From: Algoriphagus sp. A40
GTDB lineage: Bacteria; Bacteroidota; Bacteroidia; Cytophagales; Cyclobacteriaceae
Assembly (NCBI RefSeq): GCF_002002735.1
Contig: NZ_MUNY01000060.1
Location: forward strand, 1-64,000
Reading direction: 5' to 3'
DNA: 64,000 nt
A program made the position numbers and the translations under genes. Numbering within the stretch: position 1 is the first letter of the stretch; each line of letters opens with the position of its first letter. The notes under the pieces are model-generated. The model had not been told where the DNA came from. It made no database searches and saw only the letters and a program-made list of their open reading frames with translations. Shown in pieces: positions 7,586-15,866 of this stretch.

Positions 7586-8224
7586 GTGAATTACCCCAAT
7601 TTTTGGAAAAGGGTTTTGGACCTGGTACTTTCCGTTTTACTGTTTTTGCTGTTATCACCGGTTTTCTTAATTCTGTATTTTATCCTCAGGATACATTTTA
7701 AAAGTTCTCCATTTTTTCTTCAGGTAAGGCCAGGAAAAAACGGGGAGCCATTCCAGATCATGAAGTTCAAGACCATGTTGGATAAAAGTGAGTTGGATGG
7801 GCACCACAATTCGGATGAGAAAAGGATCACCACACTTGGAAAGCTGATAAGAAAGTCCTCTCTCGATGAAATTCCACAGTTACTAAATGTTCTAAAAGGA
7901 GACATGAGTCTGGTAGGACCCAGACCACTTTTGCCAGAATATCTCCCCTTATACAATCCTGAACAAGCCAGGAGGCATAATATAAAACCCGGGGTGACCG
8001 GCTGGGCTCAGATCAACGGAAGAAATGCTATCAGTTGGGAACAGAAGTTTGAATATGATGTTTGGTATGTTAATCACCTTTCTTTGGGGCTGGATTTGAG
8101 AATCCTCTTTCAAACACTCTGGAATGTACTTAGAGGGAAAGGGGTCAGTCAACATGGGCATGTCTCAGCTGGCAGGTTTACAGGTTCCGGGGATTTAGCC
8201 AGGGAAAATGTTGCAGAATTTTGA
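7586..8224 (+). CDS. PglC-like undecaprenyl-phosphate phosphoglycosyl transferase
   Basis: This 212-residue bacterial sugar transferase of the small monotopic family moves a sugar-1-phosphate from a UDP-sugar to undecaprenyl phosphate on the cytosolic face. One re-entrant hydrophobic helix lies at about 10-35. It is followed by MKFKTM (about 58), the catalytic Asp-Glu in SSLDEIPQLLNVLKGDMSLVGPRP (about 91-114), and GVTGWAQINGR (about 135-145). The length equals PglC and lacks the long N-terminal membrane domain of WbaP. The start is GTG at 7586, where the preceding stop is TGA at 7582-7584. Its C-terminal tail (about 190-212) is not conserved. It is co-transcribed with the aminotransferase. 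Confidence 0.9.
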   Translation: MNYPNFWKRVLDLVLSVLLFLLLSPVFLILYFILRIHFKSSPFFLQVRPGKNGEPFQIMKFKTMLDKSELDGHHNSDEKRITTLGKLIRKSSLDEIPQLLNVLKGDMSLVGPRPLLPEYLPLYNPEQARRHNIKPGVTGWAQINGRNAISWEQKFEYDVWYVNHLSLGLDLRILFQTLWNVLRGKGVSQHGHVSAGRFTGSGDLARENVAEF

Positions 8225-8708
8225 TTTTTGGCAGGAAAAAATTTAAAACTTTCCTTTCTACTTGTATTCAATGTGTGTTATAAGCCCTGATTACCCTTCA
8301 GACTTTGTAGCAAGGACTTATGAAACAAAAAAAACCTTCAATTTGAATATTGGTTCCCCTATGGCGGATACGGTTACTTCGAAGACTAATTGCTTTTAAC
8401 TTTGTCTGCCAAATATTCTCTTCATCCGAAAGAGCAACATCTTTTCCTATTTGAATTGTGGATTATCAAATGATATTTTTTGTAAATTACTTATGTAAGA
8501 ATAGAACGAATTTCCCAACTCTAAGTGATTCAGAATATTAGATGTTATTCTGTCCCCGAATTCTTCAATATAAAATGAGTACAGTCCCTTCCAATGCCGG
8601 ATTATTGTAATATTTTTGAATAAAATTAAAAAATCTGATTACTTTGTGGTTTGATAAGCAAAATATAGTGGGTTTTCCTGTTTTTGTCGATTTGATACTA
8701 TCTCTACT
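8225..8708. other. Intergenic gap upstream of the PglF-like gene
   Basis: This 484-base AT-rich region holds no supported gene. I see no clear terminator for the PglC-like gene. A candidate promoter lies at 8615-8646. Confidence 0.5.
8615..8646 (+). promoter_or_regulatory. Candidate promoter for the PglF-like gene
   Basis: TTTG (8615-8618), a 20-base spacer and TTACTTTG (8639-8646) resemble the Bacteroidetes promoter with one mismatch in the -7 box. The leader to the ATG at 8709 would be about 57 bases. Confidence 0.45.
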
Positions 8709-9131
8709 ATGAATTTTTTATCCAGGTTAAAAATCCTTCCCAGATGGATAATAGCCACGCTTGACTCTTTGATCCTCTTTTATTGTTCGCTGTTTGGATA
8801 CCTGGTTCGGTTTAATTTTGAACTGGAACTTATCGAGCAATACGATGCATTTGCAGGAAGTTTCACTTTCATGGTTGGCGGCCTTTTAGTGATGCAGAAT
8901 ACCCGGAGCTATGAAGGGATTGTCCGCCATACAGGTTTTCGGGATGGTTCGAATATCTTTAAAACTGTCCTGATCAATTTCACACTTTTTCTTTTCCTTA
9001 ATTTTTTCCATGGAAATTTTCTGAATGACCGATTTCTCCTTCCTACTTCAGTTCTGATTATTGCAAGCTTGTCAGCTATGTTTATGCTGATATTCTACCG
9101 CTTTTGGTTAAGGAATTGTTTGTTTATCTGA
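8709..9131 (+). CDS. PglF-like sugar-nucleotide dehydratase, N-terminal membrane part (frameshifted)
   Basis: These 140 residues form the four-helix membrane anchor typical of PglF/WbpM/CapD-type polysaccharide biosynthesis proteins: RWIIATLDSLILFYCSLFGYL (about 12-32), then hydrophobic segments near 48-65, 85-105 and 112-133. The frame closes at 9131 just as the neighbouring frame takes over. At 9102-9105 the sequence has four T. One extra T would join FYRF to LVKELFVYLKNG and give a single protein of about 637 residues with normal family architecture. So this is the 5' half of one gene broken by a one-base deletion in a T-run, or a sequencing error at that run. Confidence 0.8.
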   Translation: MNFLSRLKILPRWIIATLDSLILFYCSLFGYLVRFNFELELIEQYDAFAGSFTFMVGGLLVMQNTRSYEGIVRHTGFRDGSNIFKTVLINFTLFLFLNFFHGNFLNDRFLLPTSVLIIASLSAMFMLIFYRFWLRNCLFI

Positions 9132-10618
9132 AAAATGGCTTTGCCGAAAAAGAGCTTAGACAAGGTGTGATTTTCGGTGCCGGAGAAGCTGGGATCATTG
9201 CACAAGAAGCGATTAAAAAGGACAGCAAAACTCACATGAATATTGTGGCTTTCCTGGATGACGACTCTAAGAAAGATGGAAAAAACATTGACGGAAAGCG
9301 GATTCATAAAGGTTTGGAAGACCTTGAAAGACTCGTCAAACTTTTTAACATCACCGATTTGATTATTGCAGTCAGAGATCTTTCCGTGTATCGGAAAAAT
9401 GAAATCATCGATGAATGTCTAAGATTGAATGTTTCAGTTTCCATGGTGCCACCTGTGGACCAGTGGATCAATGGAGGACTAACAGCAGGCGCCATTCGCG
9501 AAATTAAAATCGAAGACCTCCTTAGCAGGGAGCAGATTCTTTTGGATAATCCCAGAATTGAGCAAGATCTCAAAGGTAAAATTGTTATGGTAACGGGTGC
9601 TGCAGGATCCATAGGTTCTGAGCTTTGCAGGCAGATTTCCTATTACCATCCCAAACTGATCGTAATGCTTGATATTGCTGAGTCACCTCTGTATGATATC
9701 GAACAGGAATTCAAGGAGCAACATCCAGGTTGTTCTATAAAAATTATCCTCGGGGATGTGAGAAACAAAAAGAAGATGAAAGAAGTCTTCAAAGAATTCA
9801 AGCCTCAGGTAGTGTTCCATGCCGCAGCCTATAAGCATGTGCCAATGATGGAAAACTATCCCGAGGAAGCTGTCCATTCCAATGTAATCGGTACGAAAAT
9901 TTTGGCGGATTTGGCCGTTTTGTCACAGGTTGAAAAGTTTGTATTTGTTTCTACTGACAAAGCAGTAAATCCAACCAATGTTATGGGTGCCAGCAAAAGG
10001 GCTGCGGAAATGTATGTTCAGGCATTGAATCAATACTTGGATACCAACCATAAAAAATACCACACCAAATTCATTACCACCCGTTTTGGAAATGTGCTGG
10101 GCTCTAACGGCTCCGTAATTCCACTTTTCAAAAAGCAAATCATGAATGGTGGGCCAATTACTGTGACCCATCCTGATATCACCAGGTTTTTCATGACAAT
10201 TCCTGAGGCCTGTCAATTGGTTTTGGAAGCAGGAGTAATGGGCGAAGGTGGTGAGATCTATATTTTCGATATGGGCGAGCCGGTAAAAATATTGGATCTC
10301 GCAAAGAAAATGATCCAGCTTTCAGGGAAGAAAGTGGACACTGACATCAAAATTCAGTTTAGTGGATTAAGAGAAGGTGAAAAACTCTTTGAAGAGCTTT
10401 TGAATGATTTTGAAATGGTCAAAATAACCCACCATCCTAAAATCAAAATCGCCCAGGTATCCCCTTCATCCTACCACAAAATTGATGGTCAAATTGAGTT
10501 CTTCCAGGAATTGATCGGTAAAAACAACGAAACTGACTTGGTTCGACATCTGAAATCACTGGTTCCGGAATACATTTCCAATTCATCCAGATTTGAGGTT
10601 TTGGACAGAATGAATTAA
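9104..10618 (+). CDS. PglF-like UDP-GlcNAc 4,6-dehydratase, soluble part (frameshifted)
   Basis: This 504-residue open frame opens with TTG and lacks its own membrane anchor, which is in the upstream frame 8709-9131. It has a first Rossmann fold (GVIFGAGEAG, about 22-31) and a catalytic SDR fold with VTGAAGSIGSELCRQ (about 162-176). It then shows HAAAYKHVPMMEN, VSTDKAVNPTNVMGASKR (the Met-x3-Lys variant of the SDR dyad seen in PglF/FlaA1-type dehydratases) and TRFGNVLGSNGSVIPLF. The reaction is UDP-GlcNAc to the 4-keto-6-deoxy sugar, which feeds the PglE-like enzyme. If the frameshift is real, only a soluble fragment from the TTG could be made. Otherwise 8709-10618 is one gene. Confidence 0.85.
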   Translation: MVKELFVYLKNGFAEKELRQGVIFGAGEAGIIAQEAIKKDSKTHMNIVAFLDDDSKKDGKNIDGKRIHKGLEDLERLVKLFNITDLIIAVRDLSVYRKNEIIDECLRLNVSVSMVPPVDQWINGGLTAGAIREIKIEDLLSREQILLDNPRIEQDLKGKIVMVTGAAGSIGSELCRQISYYHPKLIVMLDIAESPLYDIEQEFKEQHPGCSIKIILGDVRNKKKMKEVFKEFKPQVVFHAAAYKHVPMMENYPEEAVHSNVIGTKILADLAVLSQVEKFVFVSTDKAVNPTNVMGASKRAAEMYVQALNQYLDTNHKKYHTKFITTRFGNVLGSNGSVIPLFKKQIMNGGPITVTHPDITRFFMTIPEACQLVLEAGVMGEGGEIYIFDMGEPVKILDLAKKMIQLSGKKVDTDIKIQFSGLREGEKLFEELLNDFEMVKITHHPKIKIAQVSPSSYHKIDGQIEFFQELIGKNNETDLVRHLKSLVPEYISNSSRFEVLDRMN

Positions 10619-10620
10619 AA

Positions 10621-10667
10621 AGAACCAAGAACCAAGAACCAAGAACCAAGAACCAAGAACCAAGAAC
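10621..10667. repeat. Tandem array of AGAACCA, six perfect copies
   Basis: Six exact 7-base copies (10621-10662) and a partial one directly follow the TAA of the PglF-like gene. This is simple-sequence DNA, outside any coding frame, whose copy number could vary. Confidence 0.9.
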
Positions 10668-10682
10668 ATTTTATTAGGCAAG

Positions 10683-10714
10683 GCCGCTTTTTTAGAAGAG
10701 CGGCTTTTGCTTTT
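10683..10714 (+). terminator. Rho-independent terminator after the PglF-like gene
   Basis: GCCGCT and AGCGGC pair around a 10-base loop and are followed by TTTTGCTTTT. Confidence 0.75.
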
Positions 10715-10891
10715 AAATGTATCCACAACTTTGCCGACATTAAAAAACACTTGAAAGGATGACTTCATTAGAGGTTGTTTTTTTCACCTCTTCCGGTTTC
10801 TGTCTCCGGTCTTCTGTCTTCTGTCTTCCGCCTTATCAATTTTCAGCCCACCTTCGTATCTTCGCATTGATTTAAGGATAAACACCTTACT

Positions 10892-12472
10892 ATGAAAAAG
10901 ACCTTCTCCCTCCAATTGAGCCCTGAAGATGCTTACGATCCGGATAATTTTGAAAAAGCTGTTTTCAAAAAAGCCGGAGTAACTCCGGATACTTCCCACG
11001 CCTTCGTCCGGCAAATCCGCAGATCCATCGATGCCAGAGGCAGAAAAGTGATCGTCAATGTGGAGGCAGAACTGTTTCTGAATGAAATTCCGGGTTCCCT
11101 GCTCGATCATGCTCCTTCCTATCAATATGTTTCCAATTCAGAACCTATTGTAATTGTCGGAGCGGGGCCTGCAGGGTTATTTGCTGCGCTTAGAGCAATA
11201 GAACTTGGAGTCAAACCCATTGTACTGGAAAGAGGGAAAGATGTCAGAACCCGCAGACGGGATCTTGCGGCCATAAATAAAGAGGGAATTGTAAATCCGG
11301 ATTCGAATTATTGTTTTGGAGAGGGTGGGGCAGGTACTTATTCAGACGGTAAGCTCTATACCCGATCCAAAAAAAGGGGGGACATCCGTAGGATCATGGA
11401 GATTTTTGTGGCTCATGGAGCTACGGAAGATATTCTGGTGGATGCACATCCCCATATCGGAACCAACAAACTGCCACTGCTTGTATCGAAACTTCGGGAA
11501 AGTATCCTAGAATCGGGAGGAGAAATCCATTTTGAAACCAGAGTGGATGATCTGATTTTAGAAAGGGATGAAATCAAGGGGATTGTTACCCAAAACGGAG
11601 ATCAGATTAAAGGCTTGGGTGTAATTTTGGCAACAGGGCATTCCGCCAGGGATATATTTCATTTGCTGGACAGGAGACAGGTTTTAATAGAAGCCAAACC
11701 CTTTGCTTTGGGTGTCCGAATAGAACATAGCCAAAACCTGATTGACAGGATCCAATATCACTGCGAAGTAGATCGTGGTCTTTATTTGCCTGCCTCTGCC
11801 TATTCATTGGTTCAGCAGACAGAGTTTCAGGCTAAGCAACGGGGTGTATTCAGTTTCTGCATGTGTCCGGGAGGATTTATCGTCCCCGCTGCCACAGCTC
11901 CTGGAGAACTCGTGGTGAATGGCATGAGTCCGAGCCGAAGAGACAGTAAGTTTGCCAATTCGGGAATGGTGGTTTCGGTGGAACTTGAAGATTTGCCTGA
12001 ATACCACAAATTCAGGGCCCTGGCCTCCCTGCATTTTCAGGCGGATGTTGAAAAGAAAGCTTTTGAAATGGGTGGGAAGACGCAGGTGGCCCCTGCCCAA
12101 CGAATGGTGGATTTTGTCAACCGCAAAGTGAGCTCTTCCCTCTTAGATACTTCCTATCAACCTGGTTTGGAATCTGTAGAAATGCGGGAAGTGCTTCCTG
12201 ATTTCATTTCTGCAAGACTTGCTATGGCGTTTAAGGCATTTGGTCAAAAAATGAAAGGCTACCTGACCAATGATGCCCAGATTATCGGGGTGGAAAGCCG
12301 AACCTCCTCACCTGTAAGAGTTCCAAGGGATCGGGAATCCTTCGAGCATCCGCAGATCAAACGCCTCTATCCTTGTGGAGAAGGTGCAGGATATGCCGGC
12401 GGAATCGTGTCTGCTGCCATGGACGGAGAGCGATGTGCTGAAAAGCTGATCGAAGCTTATGTAAGAAAATAG
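10892..12472 (+). CDS. FAD-dependent dehydrogenase of the COG2509 type
   Basis: This 526-residue cytosolic flavoprotein has an N-terminal domain (1-85) of unknown role containing FVRQIRRSIDARGRKVIVNVEAEL. The FAD Rossmann motif IVIVGAGPAGLFAALRAIELG follows (about 87-107). Then come a conserved NYCFGEGGAGTYSDGKLYTR block (about 139-158), LATGHSARDIF (second dinucleotide motif) and PCGEGAGYAGGIVSAAMDG near the C-terminus, where the flavin is closed in. The layout matches the uncharacterised FAD-dependent dehydrogenase family related to HI0933/YhiN proteins. Substrate is unknown. It is preceded by a low-complexity CTTCTGT tract (about 10800-10830). A GIY-YIG nuclease gene follows 70 bases later. 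Confidence 0.85.
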   Translation: MKKTFSLQLSPEDAYDPDNFEKAVFKKAGVTPDTSHAFVRQIRRSIDARGRKVIVNVEAELFLNEIPGSLLDHAPSYQYVSNSEPIVIVGAGPAGLFAALRAIELGVKPIVLERGKDVRTRRRDLAAINKEGIVNPDSNYCFGEGGAGTYSDGKLYTRSKKRGDIRRIMEIFVAHGATEDILVDAHPHIGTNKLPLLVSKLRESILESGGEIHFETRVDDLILERDEIKGIVTQNGDQIKGLGVILATGHSARDIFHLLDRRQVLIEAKPFALGVRIEHSQNLIDRIQYHCEVDRGLYLPASAYSLVQQTEFQAKQRGVFSFCMCPGGFIVPAATAPGELVVNGMSPSRRDSKFANSGMVVSVELEDLPEYHKFRALASLHFQADVEKKAFEMGGKTQVAPAQRMVDFVNRKVSSSLLDTSYQPGLESVEMREVLPDFISARLAMAFKAFGQKMKGYLTNDAQIIGVESRTSSPVRVPRDRESFEHPQIKRLYPCGEGAGYAGGIVSAAMDGERCAEKLIEAYVRK

Positions 12473-12503
12473 CGGAACAAAAGTCTTCCGTCATTTGGTG
12501 TCA

Positions 12504-12534
12504 GTAAAACTTTTATACCATCCATAAGTTTTAC
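12504..12534. promoter_or_regulatory. Inverted repeat just upstream of the exonuclease/GIY-YIG gene
   Basis: GTAAAACTT (12504-12512) and AAGTTTTAC (12526-12534) are perfect 9-base arms around 13 bases, ending 8 bases before the ATG at 12543. It could be a repressor site or an mRNA hairpin masking the start. No T-run follows, so it is not a terminator. Confidence 0.45.
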
Positions 12535-12542
12535 CTTTATCC

Positions 12543-13901
12543 ATGGAATTTGCCATTGTCGATATTGAAACCACCGGTGGAGCACCTTCGGGTGGAGGGA
12601 TTACTGAAATCGCTGTTTTGATCCACGATGGAGAGCAAATTGTCCATGAATTTCAGACCTTGATTAACCCCGGCCATCACGTCCCAGCCTATATTACTGG
12701 ACTCACTGGGATTGACAACAGCATGGTCAGATCCGCTCCGACTTTTCAGGAGATCGCTGATCAACTTTGGACACTTTTGGACGGGCGGATTTTTGTGGCC
12801 CATTCGGTCAATTTTGACTTTGGATTTATTCGGGAGGCTTTTCTAAAAACAGGGAAGGAACTCAATTCCCAAAAACTCTGCACCGTGAGGCTTTCCCGAA
12901 AAGTTTATCCTGGATTGGGCTCATACAGTTTGGGAAGGCTATGTGAAAGTCAGAAAATCCCGATTTTGGCGAGACACAGGGCAATGGGAGATGCCAAAGC
13001 CACAGCTTTACTGTTTGACCGAATGATGAAGGAACGGCAGGAAGTAATATTTTCCTCGCTGAAAAAAAACAGTGGCGAGGCATTTCTACCACCGCATTTT
13101 CCTCTTGGAAAGTTTCGTCAGATTCCGGAATCATGTGGGGTGTATTACATGCTGAATGCCAAAGGAAAAGTAATTTATGTGGGAAAAGCCCTGAATATTC
13201 GGGACCGCTTCAAGGGACACTTTTCCGGCAGGGATTTACCTCATCTCAAGCAGCAGCTAAAAGGGGAAGTGGTGGATTTACAATGGCAACTGACCGGTTC
13301 TGAGGTAATGGCGCTGTTGGTCGAAACTTTGGAAATCAAAAGGCTTTGGCCACAATTCAATTCAGCTTTAAAGTTGCCCAAGGCACTTTGGGGTTTGTTC
13401 CATTACCAGGATGGTTCGGGATACCATCGGTTTCAGGTGGCTAAATTGACCAAAAACCTAAGACCTCTTGAGACCTTTTTTTCTTCTGATGAGGCTCTTC
13501 AGTTTTTAAAATCCGGGATTGAAAATTACCGGCTTTGCCAGAAACTTTGTGGTTTGAGAAAGGTGAGCTGTGAAGTGGTCCAAGACCAAAATTGCCTTGG
13601 GGCATGCCGTTCTGGCGAAAACCCGGATTCTTATAATCTTCGTGTGGATGAGTTTATAAAACTGATCCATGAATCAAAAAAAGATCTCATGCTGACTTTA
13701 CCCGGAAGGGAAGATGGGGAAAAGGCATTTTGTTACTTTGAGGCGGGAATGCTCAGTAGGTATTCTTTCCTGAAAAGAGAAGAATTCCCAGATCCAAATG
13801 AACTAGAGACGGTCCCCAAGGTTCCTGAGACCTTTTATATTTTGAGGCAATTTATCCATCAGATTTCCCCTGATCAGATTCGGGTATTTGCTGGTCAGTG
13901 A
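12543..13901 (+). CDS. DnaQ-type exonuclease fused to a GIY-YIG (UvrC-like) nuclease
   Basis: This 452-residue protein carries a DEDDh 3'-5' exonuclease domain (about 1-165). Its acidic residues are in FAIVDIETTG (D7, E9), the middle Asp in VAHSVNFDFGF, and the closing His/Asp in RHRAMGDAKA. A GIY-YIG domain follows (about 197-275: CGVYYMLNAKGKVIYVGKALNIRDRF), as in UvrC and Cho. The remaining 180 residues contain six cysteines, some spaced like a Cys cluster (CQKLCGLRKVSCEV, then CLGAC). DnaQ-UvrC fusions of this kind are known in Bacteroidetes and actinobacteria, and a DNA-repair role is likely but inferred. An inverted repeat overlies its leader. Confidence 0.88.
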   Translation: MEFAIVDIETTGGAPSGGGITEIAVLIHDGEQIVHEFQTLINPGHHVPAYITGLTGIDNSMVRSAPTFQEIADQLWTLLDGRIFVAHSVNFDFGFIREAFLKTGKELNSQKLCTVRLSRKVYPGLGSYSLGRLCESQKIPILARHRAMGDAKATALLFDRMMKERQEVIFSSLKKNSGEAFLPPHFPLGKFRQIPESCGVYYMLNAKGKVIYVGKALNIRDRFKGHFSGRDLPHLKQQLKGEVVDLQWQLTGSEVMALLVETLEIKRLWPQFNSALKLPKALWGLFHYQDGSGYHRFQVAKLTKNLRPLETFFSSDEALQFLKSGIENYRLCQKLCGLRKVSCEVVQDQNCLGACRSGENPDSYNLRVDEFIKLIHESKKDLMLTLPGREDGEKAFCYFEAGMLSRYSFLKREEFPDPNELETVPKVPETFYILRQFIHQISPDQIRVFAGQ

Positions 13902-14007
13902 AGTGTTTTTGGGTTGTAAATTCTAAACTATTTTTCAGTTCTGGCAAATTCCGAAATCCGATATCCGAAGTCCCAAATCCAACATCCAACATCCCGCTTC
14001 CAACAAT

Positions 14008-14544
14008 TCACCCCCATTCTCCCTCCAAAACACTGTAATATATTGTATCCCTTCTCCTGCCATGGGTCATCAGCGTATGGCTTCTCAGAATTCCTTCCTC
14101 TTTAGCACCGAATTTCAGCAGGGCCATACGGGCCGGCATATTCAGGACATCAGTTTTGATTTCAACCCGCTTAAGTTTCAGTTCCCCAAAGCAATAATCC
14201 AACATCGCTTTTTTCATTGCCTGGTTGATTCCGGTTCCCCGAAAAGCCTTGCCCAGCCAAGTCCAACCAATCTCTACCCGTTGATCTCTGGCTGAGTAAT
14301 TCCCAAAAGCAGTTGTTCCGGCTATTTTTCCTGTTGCTTTTTCAATCACAGTAAACTGATCCCGCTCTCCGCGAAAATGAGGTTCAGCCCATTTGTCAAA
14401 TTCCTCAGGAATACTGAGGTCAAATGTGAAATAGATCCACATTTCAGGATCTCCGGTCAATTCCTGAAGCAAAGCAAAATCCTTCCGGGACATTGGTCTC
14501 AGCAGGACTGTTTCATTTTCCAAAACCAAATTAGGATTGAGCAT
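14008..14544 (-). CDS. GNAT family N-acetyltransferase
   Basis: This 178-residue RimJ/RimL-like acetyltransferase begins MLNPNLVLENETVLLRPM. The family strands and acetyl-CoA loop are visible in RVEIGWTWLGKAFRGTGINQAMKKAML (about 93-119), where RGTGIN takes the Q/R-x-x-G-x-G/A role, and in LKRVEIKTDVLNMPARMALLKFGAKEEGILR. It acts in the cytosol on an unknown amine, protein or small molecule. I chose the ATG at 14544 because it overlaps the stop of the upstream aminotransferase as TGATG, the usual sign of translational coupling. A longer frame to 14616 lies wholly inside that gene. The two are one operon. Confidence 0.85.
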   Translation of the reverse strand: MLNPNLVLENETVLLRPMSRKDFALLQELTGDPEMWIYFTFDLSIPEEFDKWAEPHFRGERDQFTVIEKATGKIAGTTAFGNYSARDQRVEIGWTWLGKAFRGTGINQAMKKAMLDYCFGELKLKRVEIKTDVLNMPARMALLKFGAKEEGILRSHTLMTHGRRRDTIYYSVLEGEWG

Positions 14545-15668
14545 CAGCCAAGCACTTCTTTGATTGCCTGATTGTAAAGGGCGATTTCCTCGACTGTCCC
14601 GGTGGAGATTCGACACCAGTCATTCAAGGGAGGAAACGGACGACCGATGATGAATCCTTTTTCGGCCATTGTTTTTCCAAGTTCTGCGATATCTCTTCCA
14701 GCCTGGAAAAACACAAAATTGGCGTGGGACTCCAGGTAGGGAAGTTTTAATTCATCCAAGGTTTCGATGATCATGGATTTAGCTTCGGCATTTTTTTGCA
14801 GGGCAAACCGGTAAAAGTCTTTGTCAGACAGTGCAGCCTTTCCAGCTTCAATCGCCATAATATTGGTATTGGCTACGACACGATCCTTCAGTTTTTTGGC
14901 TAGCTCAGGTTTGGCAACGAGATATCCCATCCGGATACCTGCCAACCCATAAACTTTTGATAGCGTGCGGGATACCACCACATCGTGACCTTTTTTGACC
15001 AATTCTATCATGCTTGGATAGTTGGGTTCGGTGATGTAATCGTAATAGGCTTCATCGCTGAATACTACGGTCCTTTTGCTTACTGTTTCGCAAAAATCCA
15101 GAACTCGATTCGCAGGCAAAAGCTTGCCTGTGGGATTGTTGGGATTGCAAAGAAAAACCAGGCTGGTTTCATAACTGACACGCTTTTCGATTTCATCCAA
15201 ATCAAAATCCAAATCTTTGGTCAAAGGGACCCAATTGATCTCTGTACCCCAAAGCTCGGCATATTCCATCATGGACAGGAAAGTAGGGGCGCAGGTGATG
15301 ATTTCACCGCCTTTTCCAAAAGTGATTCCTGCGACTTTTAGACCTTCAGTAGAACCGGCCACCAAAACAATGTAGTCTTCTGGCACTCCTTCTTTTTCTG
15401 CAATCATTTTTACCAACGCCCCATTGTAGCCCCAGGGATATCTGCATCCATTGTCGAAGGCTGCAGTCATTGCTTTTCTCATGGATTCCGAGGGACCATA
15501 AGGATTTTCATTGGACCCAAGCCTGATAGGACCGGCCATTGGACGGGGATTATACTTTTTAATTTCGGCTGCACTCAGGGAAGATACAATCCCTGCACTC
15601 CCTAATAGCGCTAAACCGCTTCCCATGGAAGTGGTTTTTAACCAATCTCTTCTTGATAGACCCTTCAT
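14544..15668 (-). CDS. HisC-like class I/II aminotransferase with a Tat signal peptide
   Basis: This 374-residue PLP aminotransferase resembles histidinol-phosphate aminotransferase. It has LGSNENPYGPSESM (about 50-63), AGSTEGLKVAG, FLCNPNNPTGK (about 171-181), FSDEAYYDY, and the PLP lysine in SRTLSKVYGLAGIRMGY. The first 33 residues are a twin-arginine signal, SRRDWLKTTSMGSGLALLGSAGIVSSLSAAE, with the RR followed by a hydrophobic stretch and an Ala-rich cleavage region. The mature enzyme is therefore predicted to be folded with its PLP in the cytosol and exported. That is unusual for a HisC relative, and it lacks any histidine-operon neighbour. The substrate is unknown. It is translationally coupled to the GNAT gene. 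Confidence 0.85.
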   Translation of the reverse strand: MKGLSRRDWLKTTSMGSGLALLGSAGIVSSLSAAEIKKYNPRPMAGPIRLGSNENPYGPSESMRKAMTAAFDNGCRYPWGYNGALVKMIAEKEGVPEDYIVLVAGSTEGLKVAGITFGKGGEIITCAPTFLSMMEYAELWGTEINWVPLTKDLDFDLDEIEKRVSYETSLVFLCNPNNPTGKLLPANRVLDFCETVSKRTVVFSDEAYYDYITEPNYPSMIELVKKGHDVVVSRTLSKVYGLAGIRMGYLVAKPELAKKLKDRVVANTNIMAIEAGKAALSDKDFYRFALQKNAEAKSMIIETLDELKLPYLESHANFVFFQAGRDIAELGKTMAEKGFIIGRPFPPLNDWCRISTGTVEEIALYNQAIKEVLG

Positions 15669-15866
15669 TGTATCTGTGTTTTGATTGTTAAAATACTAAG
15701 GTTTTGCCAAGAGTTTTAGAAAAATTTCATTTTTGGCAATACTTTCTTTAAAGGAAGTTTATAGGGTGAAATTAATCTGAAAAATGTTTTTATTCTGAAA
15801 ATTGATTTTTTACAGAATAAATATTTAAATTATTCCTAGCACAATTAACCCTAAATCCAGTAAAAC

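Noticed and set aside
14545..14616. 24-residue upstream extension of the GNAT gene
   Set aside because: It lies wholly inside the aminotransferase gene in another frame. The TGATG overlap start at 14544 fits operon coupling.
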